Assembly (NCBI RefSeq): GCF_000381885.1
Contig: NZ_KB907210.1
Location: forward strand, 62,001-126,000
DNA: 64,000 bases
Source of the DNA: Actinomadura atramentaria DSM 43919
GTDB lineage: Bacteria; Actinomycetota; Actinomycetes; Streptosporangiales; Streptosporangiaceae
Reading direction: 5' to 3'
Part shown: positions 51,455 to 60,378 of the stretch, one piece after another
How the letters are laid out: each line of letters opens with the position of its first letter
Numbering within the stretch: the first letter of the stretch is position 1
The notes under the pieces: generated by a model
The model's input: the letters and a program-made list of their open reading frames with translations, nothing else
What the model was told of the DNA's origin: nothing
Databases searched by the model: none
Position numbers and translations under genes: made by a program

Positions 51455-51533
51455 TTGCCAACTATGCCACAGGCCGACAACCCCGACATCCCGGACCGCC
51501 GACCCGCCCGGCCCGGACGGCATGCAATGATAG

Positions 51534-51548
51534 TGATAATCGTTTTCA
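51534..51548. promoter_or_regulatory. Zur box upstream of the COG0523 gene
   Basis: TGATAATCGTTTTCA is a near-ideal Zur palindrome, 19 bp before the COG0523 ATG. Two boxes in the same divergent region, one per promoter. Confidence 0.85.
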
Positions 51549-51566
51549 ACCTCGGAGGTGGCATCC

Positions 51567-52691
51567 ATGTCCGTCCCCGTCGTCCTGGTGGCCGGGCTCC
51601 ACGGCCCCGCCCGCGCGGCCGTCGCGGCGGCGCTGCTGCGCGGCCGACCCGGCGCCCTGGCCGTCCATCACGACCTGACCGCGATCGGCGGCGGCGAGGC
51701 GGTGCGCGTCGTCCGCGACGCGGGCGGGGTTCTCGAGCGGACCCCCGTCCGGCTCGCGCACGGCTGCGTCACCTGCACGGTCCGCGAGGACCTGCTGCCG
51801 TGGCTGCGGGACCGCGCGGACGGCGGCGCGCCGCTGCTCGTCGCCGAACTGTGGGACTGCGTCGAGCCGCGCACGGTCGCGCAGGCGCTCGGCCGCGCGG
51901 GACTGCGGCTCACCGCCGTCCTGACCGCGCTGGACGCCGAGTCGACGCCCGTCGACCTGTGCCGGAGCGACCGGCTCGCCGACCTCGGCCGCGCGGCCGG
52001 GGCGGGCGACGGGCGGCGGCTGGCGGAGGTGCTGGCCGCGCAGATCGAGTACGCGACCGCGCTCGTCGTCCCGCCGTCCCCGCACTGCGGCGAGGACGAC
52101 GTCGCGCTGTGCGCGCAGGTCCTCGCCCATCTCGCGCCGCTGACCCCGCTCGTCCTGCCCGGCGACGCGCTGCCGCCGGTCACCGGCCGCGCGCTGGACG
52201 TCGCGGAGCTGGACGCGCGCGTCGAGCCCGCGACCGCGCGGCTCCCCGGCGACGCCCGCAACGAGGCCGCGACGACCGTCGCGTGGCTGAGCCGCCGCCC
52301 CCTGCACCCGGCCCGGTTCTTCGCCGCGATGGACGAGCTGGCCGGGGCGTCGGTCCGCAGCCGGGGCCGCTTCTGGCTGGCCAGCCGCCCGGACCGCATG
52401 ATCGCGTGGGACGCCGTCGCGGGCGTCGCCTCGATCGCGGACGCCGGCCCGTGGCTCGCCTCCCTGCCCGACGCCGCGTGGGACCTGGTCCCGCCGCTAC
52501 GCCGCGTCGCCGCCGCGCTCGACTGGTCCGCCGCCCACGGCGACCGGATTCAGCACCTCGTCTTCACCGGCCCGGACCTGGACGGCGCGCGCGTCCACAC
52601 CCTGCTCGACGCGTGCCTGCTCGGGCCGGGCGAGGACACCGCCGACCTGGACGACCCGTTCACGCCGTTCCTCGACCGGGAGACCGCCTGA
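51567..52691 (+). CDS. COG0523 (CobW/ZagA-like) zinc metallochaperone with degenerate P-loop
   Basis: A 374-aa CobW/COG0523 protein. The N-terminal VVLVAGLHGPARAAVAAALL is where the GTPase Walker A (GxxGxGKT) normally lies, but Gly-Lys-Thr/Ser is missing. The metal motif CxCC is reduced to GCVTCTVRED (CxxC). The C-terminal CobW_C domain includes RNEAATTVAWLSRRPLHPARFF and WDLVPP. Zur box upstream and opposite znuA show a role in zinc limitation. ATG 51567 has a ggagg site at 8 nt. Its 3' end overlaps the GntR gene by 32 bp. Confidence 0.85.
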   Translation: MSVPVVLVAGLHGPARAAVAAALLRGRPGALAVHHDLTAIGGGEAVRVVRDAGGVLERTPVRLAHGCVTCTVREDLLPWLRDRADGGAPLLVAELWDCVEPRTVAQALGRAGLRLTAVLTALDAESTPVDLCRSDRLADLGRAAGAGDGRRLAEVLAAQIEYATALVVPPSPHCGEDDVALCAQVLAHLAPLTPLVLPGDALPPVTGRALDVAELDARVEPATARLPGDARNEAATTVAWLSRRPLHPARFFAAMDELAGASVRSRGRFWLASRPDRMIAWDAVAGVASIADAGPWLASLPDAAWDLVPPLRRVAAALDWSAAHGDRIQHLVFTGPDLDGARVHTLLDACLLGPGEDTADLDDPFTPFLDRETA

Positions 52692-53376
52692 CCTCCCGGG
52701 GCGCGTCGGTCGCGCCGCGGATCAGGAGGCGGGCGGTGTGGGCGATGTGCTCGCGCAGGCGCTCGGCCCCGAGGTCGGCGTCGCGCGCCACGGCCGCCTC
52801 GACGAGCCCGCGGTGCTCGCCCGCGATGTCGCGGTCGGGTTCGCGGCCGAACGACACCGACCAGTGCCGGTACAGCTCGGCCTCCTCCCGCAGGCTGCGG
52901 GCGGCGGTGCGGAGCCTGCGGTTGGCGCAGCCGTCCAGCAGGGCGAAGTGGAAGGCGGCGTGCGCGGCCGTCCACGCGTCGGACGGGTGGTCGGCGTCGT
53001 CGGTGGCGAAGAACGGCGTCCGCTCCAGGACGTGGTGGGCGGCGACCGCGCGCGACTCCCACGCCATGTCGCCGTCGCGGATCGCCATCCGGAACGCCAG
53101 GGACTCGATCTCCACGCGCGCGGTCGTCAGGTCGGCCAGGTCCTCGTGGGACAGCGGGACGACCGTGAACCCGACGTGCGACCGGCCCCGCACGAACCCC
53201 TCGATGGCGAGCCGGGCCAGGGCCTCGCGCGCGGCCCCGACGCTGGTGCCGTACCGGGCGCAGAGGTCGGGGAACTTCAGGCGCTCGCCGGGGTTCAGGC
53301 GGCCGCCGAGGATGTCGCCGCGGAGCCGCTGGTAGACCTCGTCGGCGCGCGTCGCCCCGCCCTCTCGCTTCGCCAT
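52660..53376 (-). CDS. GntR-family (FCD) regulator
   Basis: A 238-aa regulator. The winged helix contains FPDLCARYGTSVGAAREALARLAIEGFV; the FCD ligand domain has metal-binding His in AAHAAFHFALLDGC and GEHRGLVEA. Divergent from the CoA-transferase operon across 68 bp that contain a palindrome (53417-53426); it most likely represses that operon. Confidence 0.9.
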   Translation of the reverse strand: MAKREGGATRADEVYQRLRGDILGGRLNPGERLKFPDLCARYGTSVGAAREALARLAIEGFVRGRSHVGFTVVPLSHEDLADLTTARVEIESLAFRMAIRDGDMAWESRAVAAHHVLERTPFFATDDADHPSDAWTAAHAAFHFALLDGCANRRLRTAARSLREEAELYRHWSVSFGREPDRDIAGEHRGLVEAAVARDADLGAERLREHIAHTARLLIRGATDAPREVRRSPGRGTA

Positions 53377-53416
53377 GCCGCCAACCTAGCAGCCCGACTT
53401 TCGAATATTTCCAATT

Positions 53417-53426
53417 GATTCGAATC
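53417..53426. promoter_or_regulatory. Operator-like palindrome between GntR and CoA-transferase genes
   Basis: GATTCGAATC is a perfect 10-bp palindrome; a second TTCGAAT (about 53400) lies 18 bp upstream. It sits directly before the CoA-transferase start. Good candidate for the GntR operator. Confidence 0.5.
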
Positions 53427-53444
53427 ATGCTAGAAAGACCGTTC

Positions 53445-54209
53445 ATGGACAAAGTGATCGCGACCGCCGCCGAGGCGGTCGCCCGCATCGAGGACGGCGC
53501 CTCCCTCGCGGTGGGCGGATTCGGGCTGTGCGGCGTCCCCGAGACGCTGATCCGCGCGGTCCACGACGGCGGGGCGACCGGGCTGCGGCTGGCCTCCAAC
53601 AACTGCGGCGTGGACGGCGAGGGCCTCGGCGTCCTGCTGGCGGCCGGGCGGGTCGCCCGCGTGACCGCCTCCTACGTCGGGGAGAACAAGGAGTTCGCCC
53701 GGCAGTACCTCGCCGGGGAGCTGGAGGTCGAGCTGGTCCCGCAGGGGACGCTCGCCGAGCGCCTGCGCGCGGGCGGCGCGGGCATCCCCGCGTTCTACAC
53801 CCCGGCGGGCGTCGGCACGCAGATCAGCGAGGGCGGACTGCCCTGGCGGTACGCCGCCGACGGGTCCGCGGCGCTGGCGTCGCCGCCGCGCGAGACCCGC
53901 GTGATCGACGGCCGCGAGTACGTCCTGGAGCACGCCATCACGTGCGACTTCGCGCTCGTCCACGCGGCGCGCGGCGACCGGCACGGCAACCTCGTCTTCC
54001 ACCGGTCGGCGGCGAACTTCAACCCGCTGGCCGCGATGGCGGGCCGGGTGACGATCGCGGAGGTCGAGGAACTGGTCGAACCGGGCGAGCTGGACCCGGA
54101 CCGGGTCCACCTGCCGGGCGTCTTCGTCCAGCACGTGGTCGCGCTCACGCCCGAGCAGGCCGCCCGCAAGCCGATCGAGCGCCGCACCGTCGCCGGGAGG
54201 GCCGCCTGA
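53445..54209 (+). CDS. 3-oxoacid CoA-transferase subunit A
   Basis: A 254-aa class I CoA-transferase alpha subunit. [21 protein letters not shown] is the N-terminal signature; [16 protein letters not shown] and [13 protein letters not shown] follow. Similar to ScoA/PcaI. ATG 53445 (agaaag site); ATG 53427 is possible but has no site. Stop and subunit B start overlap (TGATG). Acts on acetoacetate or 3-oxoadipate; not distinguishable by sequence alone. Confidence 0.9.
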   Translation: MDKVIATAAEAVARIEDGASLAVGGFGLCGVPETLIRAVHDGGATGLRLASNNCGVDGEGLGVLLAAGRVARVTASYVGENKEFARQYLAGELEVELVPQGTLAERLRAGGAGIPAFYTPAGVGTQISEGGLPWRYAADGSAALASPPRETRVIDGREYVLEHAITCDFALVHAARGDRHGNLVFHRSAANFNPLAAMAGRVTIAEVEELVEPGELDPDRVHLPGVFVQHVVALTPEQAARKPIERRTVAGRAA

Positions 54210-54841
54210 TGCCGTGGAACCGCGACCAGATGGCCGCCCGCGCCGCCGCCGAGCTGGCGGACGGCAGCTACGTCAACCTGGGGATCGGGCTGCCGACGCT
54301 GATCCCCGGCCACATCCCGCCGGGGGTGGACGTCGTCCTGCACTCGGAGAACGGCATCCTCGGCACCGGCCCGTACCCGGCCGAGGACGAGGTCGACCCG
54401 GACCTCATCAACGCGGGCAAGGAGACCGTCACCGTCCTCCCGGGCGCGAGCTTCTTCGACTCGGCGCTGTCGTTCGGCATGATCCGGGGCGGGCACCTGG
54501 ACACGGCGGTGCTCGGCGCGATGCAGGTCTCCGCGCGGGGCGACCTCGCCAACTGGATGATCCCCGGCAAGATGGTCAAAGGCATGGGCGGGGCGATGGA
54601 CCTGGTCCACGGCGCGCGGCGCGTCATCGCGCTCACCGAGCACACCGCGCGCGACGGCAGCCCGAAGATCCTGGAGGAATGCACGCTCCCGCTCACCGGG
54701 AAGGCGTGCATCCAGCGGATCATCACCGATCTGTGCGTCCTGGACGTGACGCCGGACGGGCTTCGGCTCGTCGAGACCGCGCCCGGCGTCACTGCGGACG
54801 ACGTGGTGGCCGCTACCGGCGCACCGGTGTCAGCGGTCTGA
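54209..54841 (+). CDS. 3-oxoacid CoA-transferase subunit B
   Basis: A 210-aa beta subunit with the catalytic Glu in HSENGILG (~46-53), [14 protein letters not shown] and [17 protein letters not shown]. Forms a heterodimer with subunit A. Stop at 54841 overlaps the convergent secreted protein gene by 12 bp. Confidence 0.92.
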   Translation: MPWNRDQMAARAAAELADGSYVNLGIGLPTLIPGHIPPGVDVVLHSENGILGTGPYPAEDEVDPDLINAGKETVTVLPGASFFDSALSFGMIRGGHLDTAVLGAMQVSARGDLANWMIPGKMVKGMGGAMDLVHGARRVIALTEHTARDGSPKILEECTLPLTGKACIQRIITDLCVLDVTPDGLRLVETAPGVTADDVVAATGAPVSAV

Positions 54842-55897
54842 AAGCAGGACCGGGCCGCCGATGTTCGGCGTGCCCAGGGTCCACAGCGCGCCGGATGTGG
54901 GGTCGACGGCCAGCGCGCCCACGAGCACGTTGCTCCGGAACGGAAGCGCCGGAGTCGTGACGCGCTGCCAAGCTCCGTCGCGGTACCGGATCAGGCCGGG
55001 CGCGGCGGGCTGGTCGGTGGCGTGGCCGTTGACCCACAGCGTGCCGTCGGGCGCGCGGACGATGCGGCTGAGCGCGTTGAGGCCGGACGGCGCGGCGGTG
55101 TACTTCCAGGACGCGCCGTCCCAGTGCAGCAGCGTCGGCGTGTTGGCGACCCAGTCCACGCCGACCGCCCACGCGTCGGTGGCCGACAGCGGCAGGACGT
55201 CGGTGATCGTCCCGAGCCTGGTGGGCTGCTCGACGGGGACTTGCGTCCAGGACGCGCCGTCCCAGTGGCGCGCCTCGACGGTGGTGGAGTACTCGCCGTC
55301 CTGGCCGAACAGCCAGATGTCATCGGCCGATCGGATCTGCAGGGCGTGCTGCCGCAGCGCCGGGAGCGCGGTGAGACGCGACCACGCGCCGTTCGTCCAC
55401 CGGTAGATGTCGGTGGAGGTCGAGAGCCAGGTACCGGACGCGTCCGCCTGGATGTGCGTCGACGTCGCGCCGGACGGCAGCGCCACCGGTGCGAACGACG
55501 AACCGGTGAAGTGCCCGATGTAGGGCTCGGTCGAGTCGTCGTCGCGGTACCTGATCCCGGAGATCCACACGTCCTCGGGCGCGGGGGCGTCGACGGACGT
55601 GATCGTGGCGTGGCTGGACAGCCCGTCCAGCGGATACTCCGTCCAGCCGCCGTTCTTCCAGCGGCGGACGACCGGGTTGCCGGGGATCGTCCGCCCGGAC
55701 GGGACGATCACCTCACCCTGCACGCCGACGATCCACACGCTGTCGGCGGACGCGGAGGCGACGTCGTAGAGCGAGTTGTTCGGCCAGAAGAACGGCAGGG
55801 ATACCTGCTGGAAGCCGCCGGACGCGGCGGCCGGGGAGGCGGGTCCGGCGGCGATGAGGCTCGCGGCCAGCGCGCAGGAGATCAGGAGTCGACGCAT
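54830..55897 (-). CDS. Secreted beta-propeller-like protein
   Basis: A 355-aa protein with a Sec signal peptide ([22 protein letters not shown]) and repeated Trp-rich blades ([54 protein letters not shown]) at roughly 45-aa spacing. Six to seven blades fit a beta-propeller. No catalytic residues. Extracellular function unknown. It is a single-gene unit between convergent and co-directional neighbours. Confidence 0.75.
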   Translation of the reverse strand: MRRLLISCALAASLIAAGPASPAAASGGFQQVSLPFFWPNNSLYDVASASADSVWIVGVQGEVIVPSGRTIPGNPVVRRWKNGGWTEYPLDGLSSHATITSVDAPAPEDVWISGIRYRDDDSTEPYIGHFTGSSFAPVALPSGATSTHIQADASGTWLSTSTDIYRWTNGAWSRLTALPALRQHALQIRSADDIWLFGQDGEYSTTVEARHWDGASWTQVPVEQPTRLGTITDVLPLSATDAWAVGVDWVANTPTLLHWDGASWKYTAAPSGLNALSRIVRAPDGTLWVNGHATDQPAAPGLIRYRDGAWQRVTTPALPFRSNVLVGALAVDPTSGALWTLGTPNIGGPVLLSDR

Positions 55898-55960
55898 GGA
55901 CGCCAGTATTCACTGGCAAGGTCAGGAAGTCCCGCCCTCGCCGCCGCGAACCGGGAAAGA

Positions 55961-56635
55961 TCAGGCGATCTGGACCGGCGGCAGCTCGTGGACGAACGCC
56001 AGCGACGCCGTGACGTAGGCCCGCAGCATCTCCGAATCGTCCAGGTCGAGCGGGCTCCGCACGAGCACGAGCGCCATCGTCACCCGGAACAGCGCGTCCG
56101 TCAGCAGCGGGACGTCCAGCGACGGGATCTGCCCGCGGTCCACGGCCTCCTGCACGGCGGGCGCGACGAGCGTCGAGATCCGCCGGATCGGGTCCTCGGC
56201 GTACAGCGTGAACACCGGCAGCGCCAGCTCGGGGACGTCGCGCAGCGCGGCCTTCAGCAGCGGGTGGCCGCGCGCGTAGCCGACGATGAAGACGAGCAGG
56301 TCGGTGAGGGACTCGGCCGTCCAGGTCAGGTTCCGCAGCCGCCCGGCCAGCGCGTCGACGAAGACGCCGAGCTCCCGCTCGACGAGCGCCTCCTTGATGT
56401 CGTCCACGCTGCCGCCGTACTTGTAGAGCGTCGGCCGGGAGATGCCCGCCCGGCGGGCGATCACCGACAGCAGGCGGCCGGAGGCGAAGCCGCCCTCGAC
56501 CAGGCACTCGGCGGCGGCGTCGAGGATGCGGGCGCGGATCTCGTCCGGGGAGCGGGTGGGGGCCTGCCGGACGGCGGTGGACACCCGGGCCGGCCGTTCG
56601 GCCAGGCCGCTCGGCTCGTGGCGGGGCTCGGTCAC
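55961..56635 (-). CDS. TetR/AcrR-family regulator of the diiron oxygenase operon
   Basis: A 224-aa TetR protein; the helix-turn-helix includes LSVIARRAGISRPTLYKYGGSVDDI. The C-terminal helical domain is typical. GTG 56635. Divergent from the diiron oxygenase across ~158 bp that contain its promoter and an inverted repeat. Such AurF/FprB loci usually carry a linked TetR. Confidence 0.88.
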   Translation of the reverse strand: MTEPRHEPSGLAERPARVSTAVRQAPTRSPDEIRARILDAAAECLVEGGFASGRLLSVIARRAGISRPTLYKYGGSVDDIKEALVERELGVFVDALAGRLRNLTWTAESLTDLLVFIVGYARGHPLLKAALRDVPELALPVFTLYAEDPIRRISTLVAPAVQEAVDRGQIPSLDVPLLTDALFRVTMALVLVRSPLDLDDSEMLRAYVTASLAFVHELPPVQIA

Positions 56636-56692
56636 GTCGTCCTTCGGTTCCGTTCGGCTGGGGTCCGCTGATCGACTATAGCGGCCGCGGTC

Positions 56693-56742
56693 TTGACCCG
56701 GCGGTCACCCGCGTTTACAGTCGACCATGTAATTGTAAAACG
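56693..56742 (+). promoter_or_regulatory. Promoter and operator of the diiron oxygenase operon
   Basis: TTGACC (56693-56698) and TACAGT (56716-56721) form a consensus-like promoter with a 17-bp spacer. Overlapping its -10 is TTTACA...TGTAA...TGTAAA (56713-56742), an inverted repeat in which GTTTACA pairs with TGTAAAAC. This would be the TetR operator. Confidence 0.65.
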
Positions 56743-56793
56743 CTCTACTCGTGGCGACCCCGCGCCGCGAGGGCGAGGCGGAGGCGATCGGCA

Positions 56794-57762
56794 ATGATCG
56801 AACAGGACTACCGAGACGTGCTGAAGACCCTCTCGGAGGGCTCGGTCTCCCGACGGTTCGACCCCTATCTCGACATCGCCTGGGACTCCCCCGAGTTCGC
56901 CCTGGAGCCCGACGACCCGCGCTGGACGCTCCCCGAGGACAGCGACCCGCTCGGCGCGCACCCCTGGTACCAGGCGCTGCCGCAGGAGCGGAAGACCGCG
57001 ATCGGCCGCTGGCGCGTCGCCAACATCCAGAAGGTCGGGCTGCAGTTCGAGAGCATCCTGATCCGCGGGATGATGCAGTACGCGATGCGGCTGCCGAACG
57101 GGTCGCCCGAGTTCCGCTACTGCCTCCACGAGATGACCGAGGAGTGCAACCACATCCAGATGTTCCAGGAGCTGGTGAACCGCACCGGCGCGGACGTCCC
57201 CGGGATGCGGGCGGCGTACCGGGCCACCTCGCCGCTCTGGGGCCTCTCAGCGTTCATCCCCACCGTGTTCTTCATCGGCATCCTGGCGGGCGAGGAGCCG
57301 ATCGACCACTTCCAGAAGCGCGTCATCCGCGAGGGGACCGACGCGCCCCCGGCCGTCCTGCGGACGATGGAGATCCACATCGCCGAGGAGGCGCGGCACA
57401 TCTCCTTCGCGCACCGGTTCCTGCACGAGCGCGTCGCCCGGCAGAACCGCGCCGGCCGCCTCGCGACGTCCATCGTGCTGCCGCTGGTCATGCGCTGGCT
57501 CGCCGGGGCGATCATGGCGCCGCCGCGCCGGTTCGCCAAGGAGTTCGACATCCCCGACTCGGTGATGCGCGAGGCGTTCTGGCACAGCCCGACGTCGCGC
57601 GCCATCATGCGCGACTACTTCGGCGACGTCCGGATGCTCGCCCACGACCTCAAGCTCATGAACCCGGTCGCGCGCGTCGTGTGGCGGATGTGCCACATCG
57701 ACGGCCGGCCGTCGCGGTTCCGCGGCGAACCGCACCGCACCGCGCGCCGCGCCGCCGCGTAA
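56794..57762 (+). CDS. AurF-like diiron oxygenase
   Basis: A 322-aa four-helix-bundle diiron protein. Iron ligands are Glu86 (FESILIRGMM), Glu117-x-x-His120 (EECNHIQMF), Glu168 (AGEEPID) and Glu199-x-x-His202 (EEARHISF), with another His at ~195. It matches the AurF/diiron oxygenase family (PF11583), which oxidises amines or C-H bonds. The downstream ferredoxin-reductase fusion (21 bp gap) is the likely electron donor. Its organisation parallels Rv0885-fprB in M. tuberculosis. Substrate unknown. Confidence 0.88.
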   Translation: MIEQDYRDVLKTLSEGSVSRRFDPYLDIAWDSPEFALEPDDPRWTLPEDSDPLGAHPWYQALPQERKTAIGRWRVANIQKVGLQFESILIRGMMQYAMRLPNGSPEFRYCLHEMTEECNHIQMFQELVNRTGADVPGMRAAYRATSPLWGLSAFIPTVFFIGILAGEEPIDHFQKRVIREGTDAPPAVLRTMEIHIAEEARHISFAHRFLHERVARQNRAGRLATSIVLPLVMRWLAGAIMAPPRRFAKEFDIPDSVMREAFWHSPTSRAIMRDYFGDVRMLAHDLKLMNPVARVVWRMCHIDGRPSRFRGEPHRTARRAAA

Positions 57763-57782
57763 CCCCTGCCGGAGAGCCCCCA

Positions 57783-59255
57783 ATGACCCATGTCGTCACG
57801 CAGTCGTGCTGCAACGACGCGTCCTGCGTCCACGCCTGCCCGGTGAACTGCATCCACCCCACCCCGGACGAGCCCGACTTCGCCACGTCCGAAATGCTCT
57901 ACATCGACCCCGCGTCCTGCGTGGACTGCGGGGCGTGCATCACCGCGTGCCCGGTCGGGGCGATCGTCCCGCACGGCGCGCTCGACGACGCCCGGCGGCC
58001 GTTCCTGACGATCAACGCCGACTTCTACCGGCGGCCGCGGCCGCCCGCGCCGATCCTCGCGCCCGTCTCCGAGCCGCTGCGCGTCCGGCCGCGCCCGGAG
58101 CCGCCGCGCGTGGCGATCGTCGGGTCCGGCCCGGCCGCGATGTACGCGGCCGACGAGCTGCTGACCTGCCCGGGGGCGCGGGTGGACGTGTACGAGCGGC
58201 TGCCGTTCCCCTACGGCCTCGCCCGGACGGGCGTCGCGCCGGACCACCGGAGCACGCGGCAGATCGCGGAGCAGTTCGACACGATCGCGCGCCAGGACGG
58301 CTTCCGGCTGCACACCGGCGTCGAGGTCGGGCGGGACGTCACGCACGACGACCTGCTCGCGCGGCACCACGCCGTCCTGTACGCGGTCGGGGCGGCGTCG
58401 GACCGCCGCCTGGACGTGCCCGGCGCGTCCCTCGCCGCGACCGCGACCGAGTTCGTGGCCTGGTACAACGGGCACCCCGACCACGCGGACCGCGCGTTCG
58501 ACCTGGCGCACCGGCGCGCCGTGATCGTCGGCAACGGCAACGTCGCGCTGGACGTGGCGCGCATCCTGACCACCGACCCGGACGTCCTCGCGGACACCGA
58601 CATCGCGCGCCCGGCCCTGGAGGCGCTGCGCGCGAGCCGCGTCGAGGAGGTCGTCGTGGCGGGGCGGCGCGGGCCCGCGCAGTCGGCGTTCACGCTGTCG
58701 GAGCTGGTGGGGCTGCTGTCGGTGCCGGGCGTGGACGTGACCGTCCCGGCGGAGGACCTGGAGTCCGCCGCGAACGAGGACGGCGGCGCGCTCCCGCTGC
58801 TGCGGACGCTCGCCGAGCGCGGGAGCGGGGCGCGTCGGCGCATCGTGCTGCGCTACCTGCTGACGCCCGAGCGGATTCTCGGCGACGCGCGCGCGACGGG
58901 CGTCGAGTTCGCCCGCAACGAACTCGCCCTCGCCGAGGGAACGGTCCGGGCCGTCCCGACCGGCGAGCGCGAGAGCGTGGACGCCGGGCTGGTGCTCACC
59001 TCGATCGGCTACCGGGGGCGGCCCGTCCCCGGCCTGCCGTTCGACGACGCGACGGGCACCGTCCCGAACCGCCTCGGTCGCGTCGTCGACCCGGCGAGCG
59101 GCGACCCGGTCCCCGGCGTGTACGTCGCGGGCTGGATCAAGCGCGGCCCGACGGGCTTCATCGGCACGAACAAGACCTGCGCCCGCGAAACCGTCCGAGC
59201 CCTCATCGAGGACTACAACAACGACCGCCTCCCGGCCCCCCACCTGACCCGCTGA
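57783..59255 (+). CDS. fprB: Ferredoxin/NADP reductase fusion, FprB-like
   Basis: A 490-aa protein. Residues ~1-70 hold a bacterial 7Fe/8Fe ferredoxin with CCNDASCVHACPVNC and CVDCGACITACPVG. The remainder is an adrenodoxin-reductase-type FAD/NADPH domain (VAIVGSGPAAMYAADELL, YGLARTGVAPDH, VIVGNGNVALDVARIL, YVAGWIKRGPTGFIGTNK). Length and fusion match FprB. ATG 57783 with ggagag site. Supplies electrons to the diiron oxygenase; a 13-bp hairpin follows the stop. Confidence 0.92.
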   Translation: MTHVVTQSCCNDASCVHACPVNCIHPTPDEPDFATSEMLYIDPASCVDCGACITACPVGAIVPHGALDDARRPFLTINADFYRRPRPPAPILAPVSEPLRVRPRPEPPRVAIVGSGPAAMYAADELLTCPGARVDVYERLPFPYGLARTGVAPDHRSTRQIAEQFDTIARQDGFRLHTGVEVGRDVTHDDLLARHHAVLYAVGAASDRRLDVPGASLAATATEFVAWYNGHPDHADRAFDLAHRRAVIVGNGNVALDVARILTTDPDVLADTDIARPALEALRASRVEEVVVAGRRGPAQSAFTLSELVGLLSVPGVDVTVPAEDLESAANEDGGALPLLRTLAERGSGARRRIVLRYLLTPERILGDARATGVEFARNELALAEGTVRAVPTGERESVDAGLVLTSIGYRGRPVPGLPFDDATGTVPNRLGRVVDPASGDPVPGVYVAGWIKRGPTGFIGTNKTCARETVRALIEDYNNDRLPAPHLTR

Positions 59256-59260
59256 CGGAC

Positions 59261-59290
59261 CGGCGCGACCGGGCCTCCCCGGTCGCGCCG
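59261..59290 (+). terminator. Hairpin after fprB
   Basis: CGGCGCGACCGGG (59261-59273) pairs fully with CCCGGTCGCGCCG (59278-59290) around a 4-nt loop. No U-tract follows, as usual for actinobacterial intrinsic terminators. Confidence 0.7.
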
Positions 59291-59378
59291 CGAACCGCTG
59301 CGGACGCGCGGACTCTCCGCGACCGGGAGGTCACCCGGTCTCAGGGTTCTCTTATCGGGCCTTCCTAGCTTCAGCGGC

Positions 59379-59788
59379 ATGATGAGGAAACGCTGGTGGC
59401 GGGGCCTGGTGGCGGGTCTCGCGGGGGTCGGGGGCGCAGGTGCGGTGTTCTTCGCCGGGGTCGTGTCGGGGGACGAGCGGCCCGGTGGGGTCGCGGACGG
59501 GCTGCCGTGGCCGGTCGGGGCGCAGGGGGCGCTGCGGGTGGAAGGTGGGCCGGGGACCGTCCTGTACGGGCCGCGGAAGCGGACGTCCATCGCCAGCGTC
59601 GCCAAGGTGATGACCGCGTACGTCTTCCTGAAGGACCGCCCGCTCGCGCCCGGCCGCGACGGGCCCGTGTTCACCGTCCCCGCGGCGGAGGCGGAGCGGT
59701 ACGGGGAGCGAGCGGGTTCGACCCCGCGACGGTCAGCACGGCGGCGGACCAGCTCCTGCTGCTGCGCGCGGCGTCGCGTCGGCGGTGA
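59379..59788 (+). pseudogene. D-alanyl-D-alanine carboxypeptidase fragment with internal deletion
   Basis: ATG 59379 begins RKRWWRGLVAGLAGVGGAGAVFFAGVV (signal/anchor) and continues to the active-site SVAK (SxxK) in RTSIASVAKVMTAYVFL and a VFTVPAAEAERYG segment. From ~59705 the frame shifts: ASGFDPATVSTAADQLLLLRAA, a later segment of this family, is read in the +1 frame up to TGA near 59788. The intervening ~50 codons, the SxN and KTG motifs are absent. Probably a VanY/DacC-like gene reduced by deletion. Confidence 0.7.
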
Positions 59789-60104
59789 CGGGGATGCCGG
59801 AGTCGCCCATCGTGCCGCCGCGCGTCCCGGCGGGGATGGTCTGCGCGCACACGTTCGTCCCGCGCAGCGAGCAGGAGGCGGACGAGACCCACGCCTCGTC
59901 GGCGGTCCGCGCACGACCGTCCTCCTGCCAGGCGGCGAGCTGGCGGCGCAGGCTGAGGTCGAGCTGCCAGTCGAACTCGTGCCGGACCGCGACGTACACG
60001 CCCGCCGTCAGCGCCGCGACGATCAGCGCCATCACCCCGGCCGTCGTCGCCGCCAGCCGCGTCCGCAGCCGCGACCGCCGCCAGCGCGCCGCCGGGCCGG
60101 TCAC
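59770..60104 (-). pseudogene. Histidine kinase, N-terminal fragment
   Basis: GTG 60104 overlaps the response regulator stop. About 110 codons survive: an Arg-rich start, a membrane helix (LAATTAGVMALIVAALTAGVYVAV), and an extracellular segment with two Cys (SCSLRGTNVCAQTIPAGTRGG...GDSGIPVTAD). The HAMP, H-box and ATPase domains are missing; homology ends around 59775 where the carboxypeptidase fragment begins on the opposite strand. Confidence 0.7.
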
Positions 60105-60325
60105 GCCTCGTCCAACCGGTAGCCGAGGCCGCGCACGGTGTGGACGAGCCGCGGTTCGCCGCCCGCCTCCAGCTTGCGGCGCAGATAGCCGATGTAGACC
60201 TCCAGCGAGTTGGAGGACGGGCCGAAGTCCAGGCCCCACACGCGCTCGCCGATCTGCGCGCGGCTCAGCGTGTGGCCGGGGTGTTCCAACAGGACTTCGA
60301 GGACGCGAACGGGCGGGCCGCCGCG
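60101..60325 (-). pseudogene. OmpR-family response regulator, C-terminal fragment
   Basis: Residues [56 protein letters not shown] form the winged-helix half of an OmpR regulator. The receiver domain is missing: upstream of ~60325 the frame loses homology in the sequence before the alpha/beta hydrolase. Overlaps the kinase fragment by 4 bp (GTGA). With the kinase and carboxypeptidase it forms a decayed cell-wall-type regulatory locus. Confidence 0.72.
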
Positions 60326-60378
60326 ATTCTCGACCGGGGGTTGTCAAACCCACCGCGAATAGAACACGATTCGGTCGC

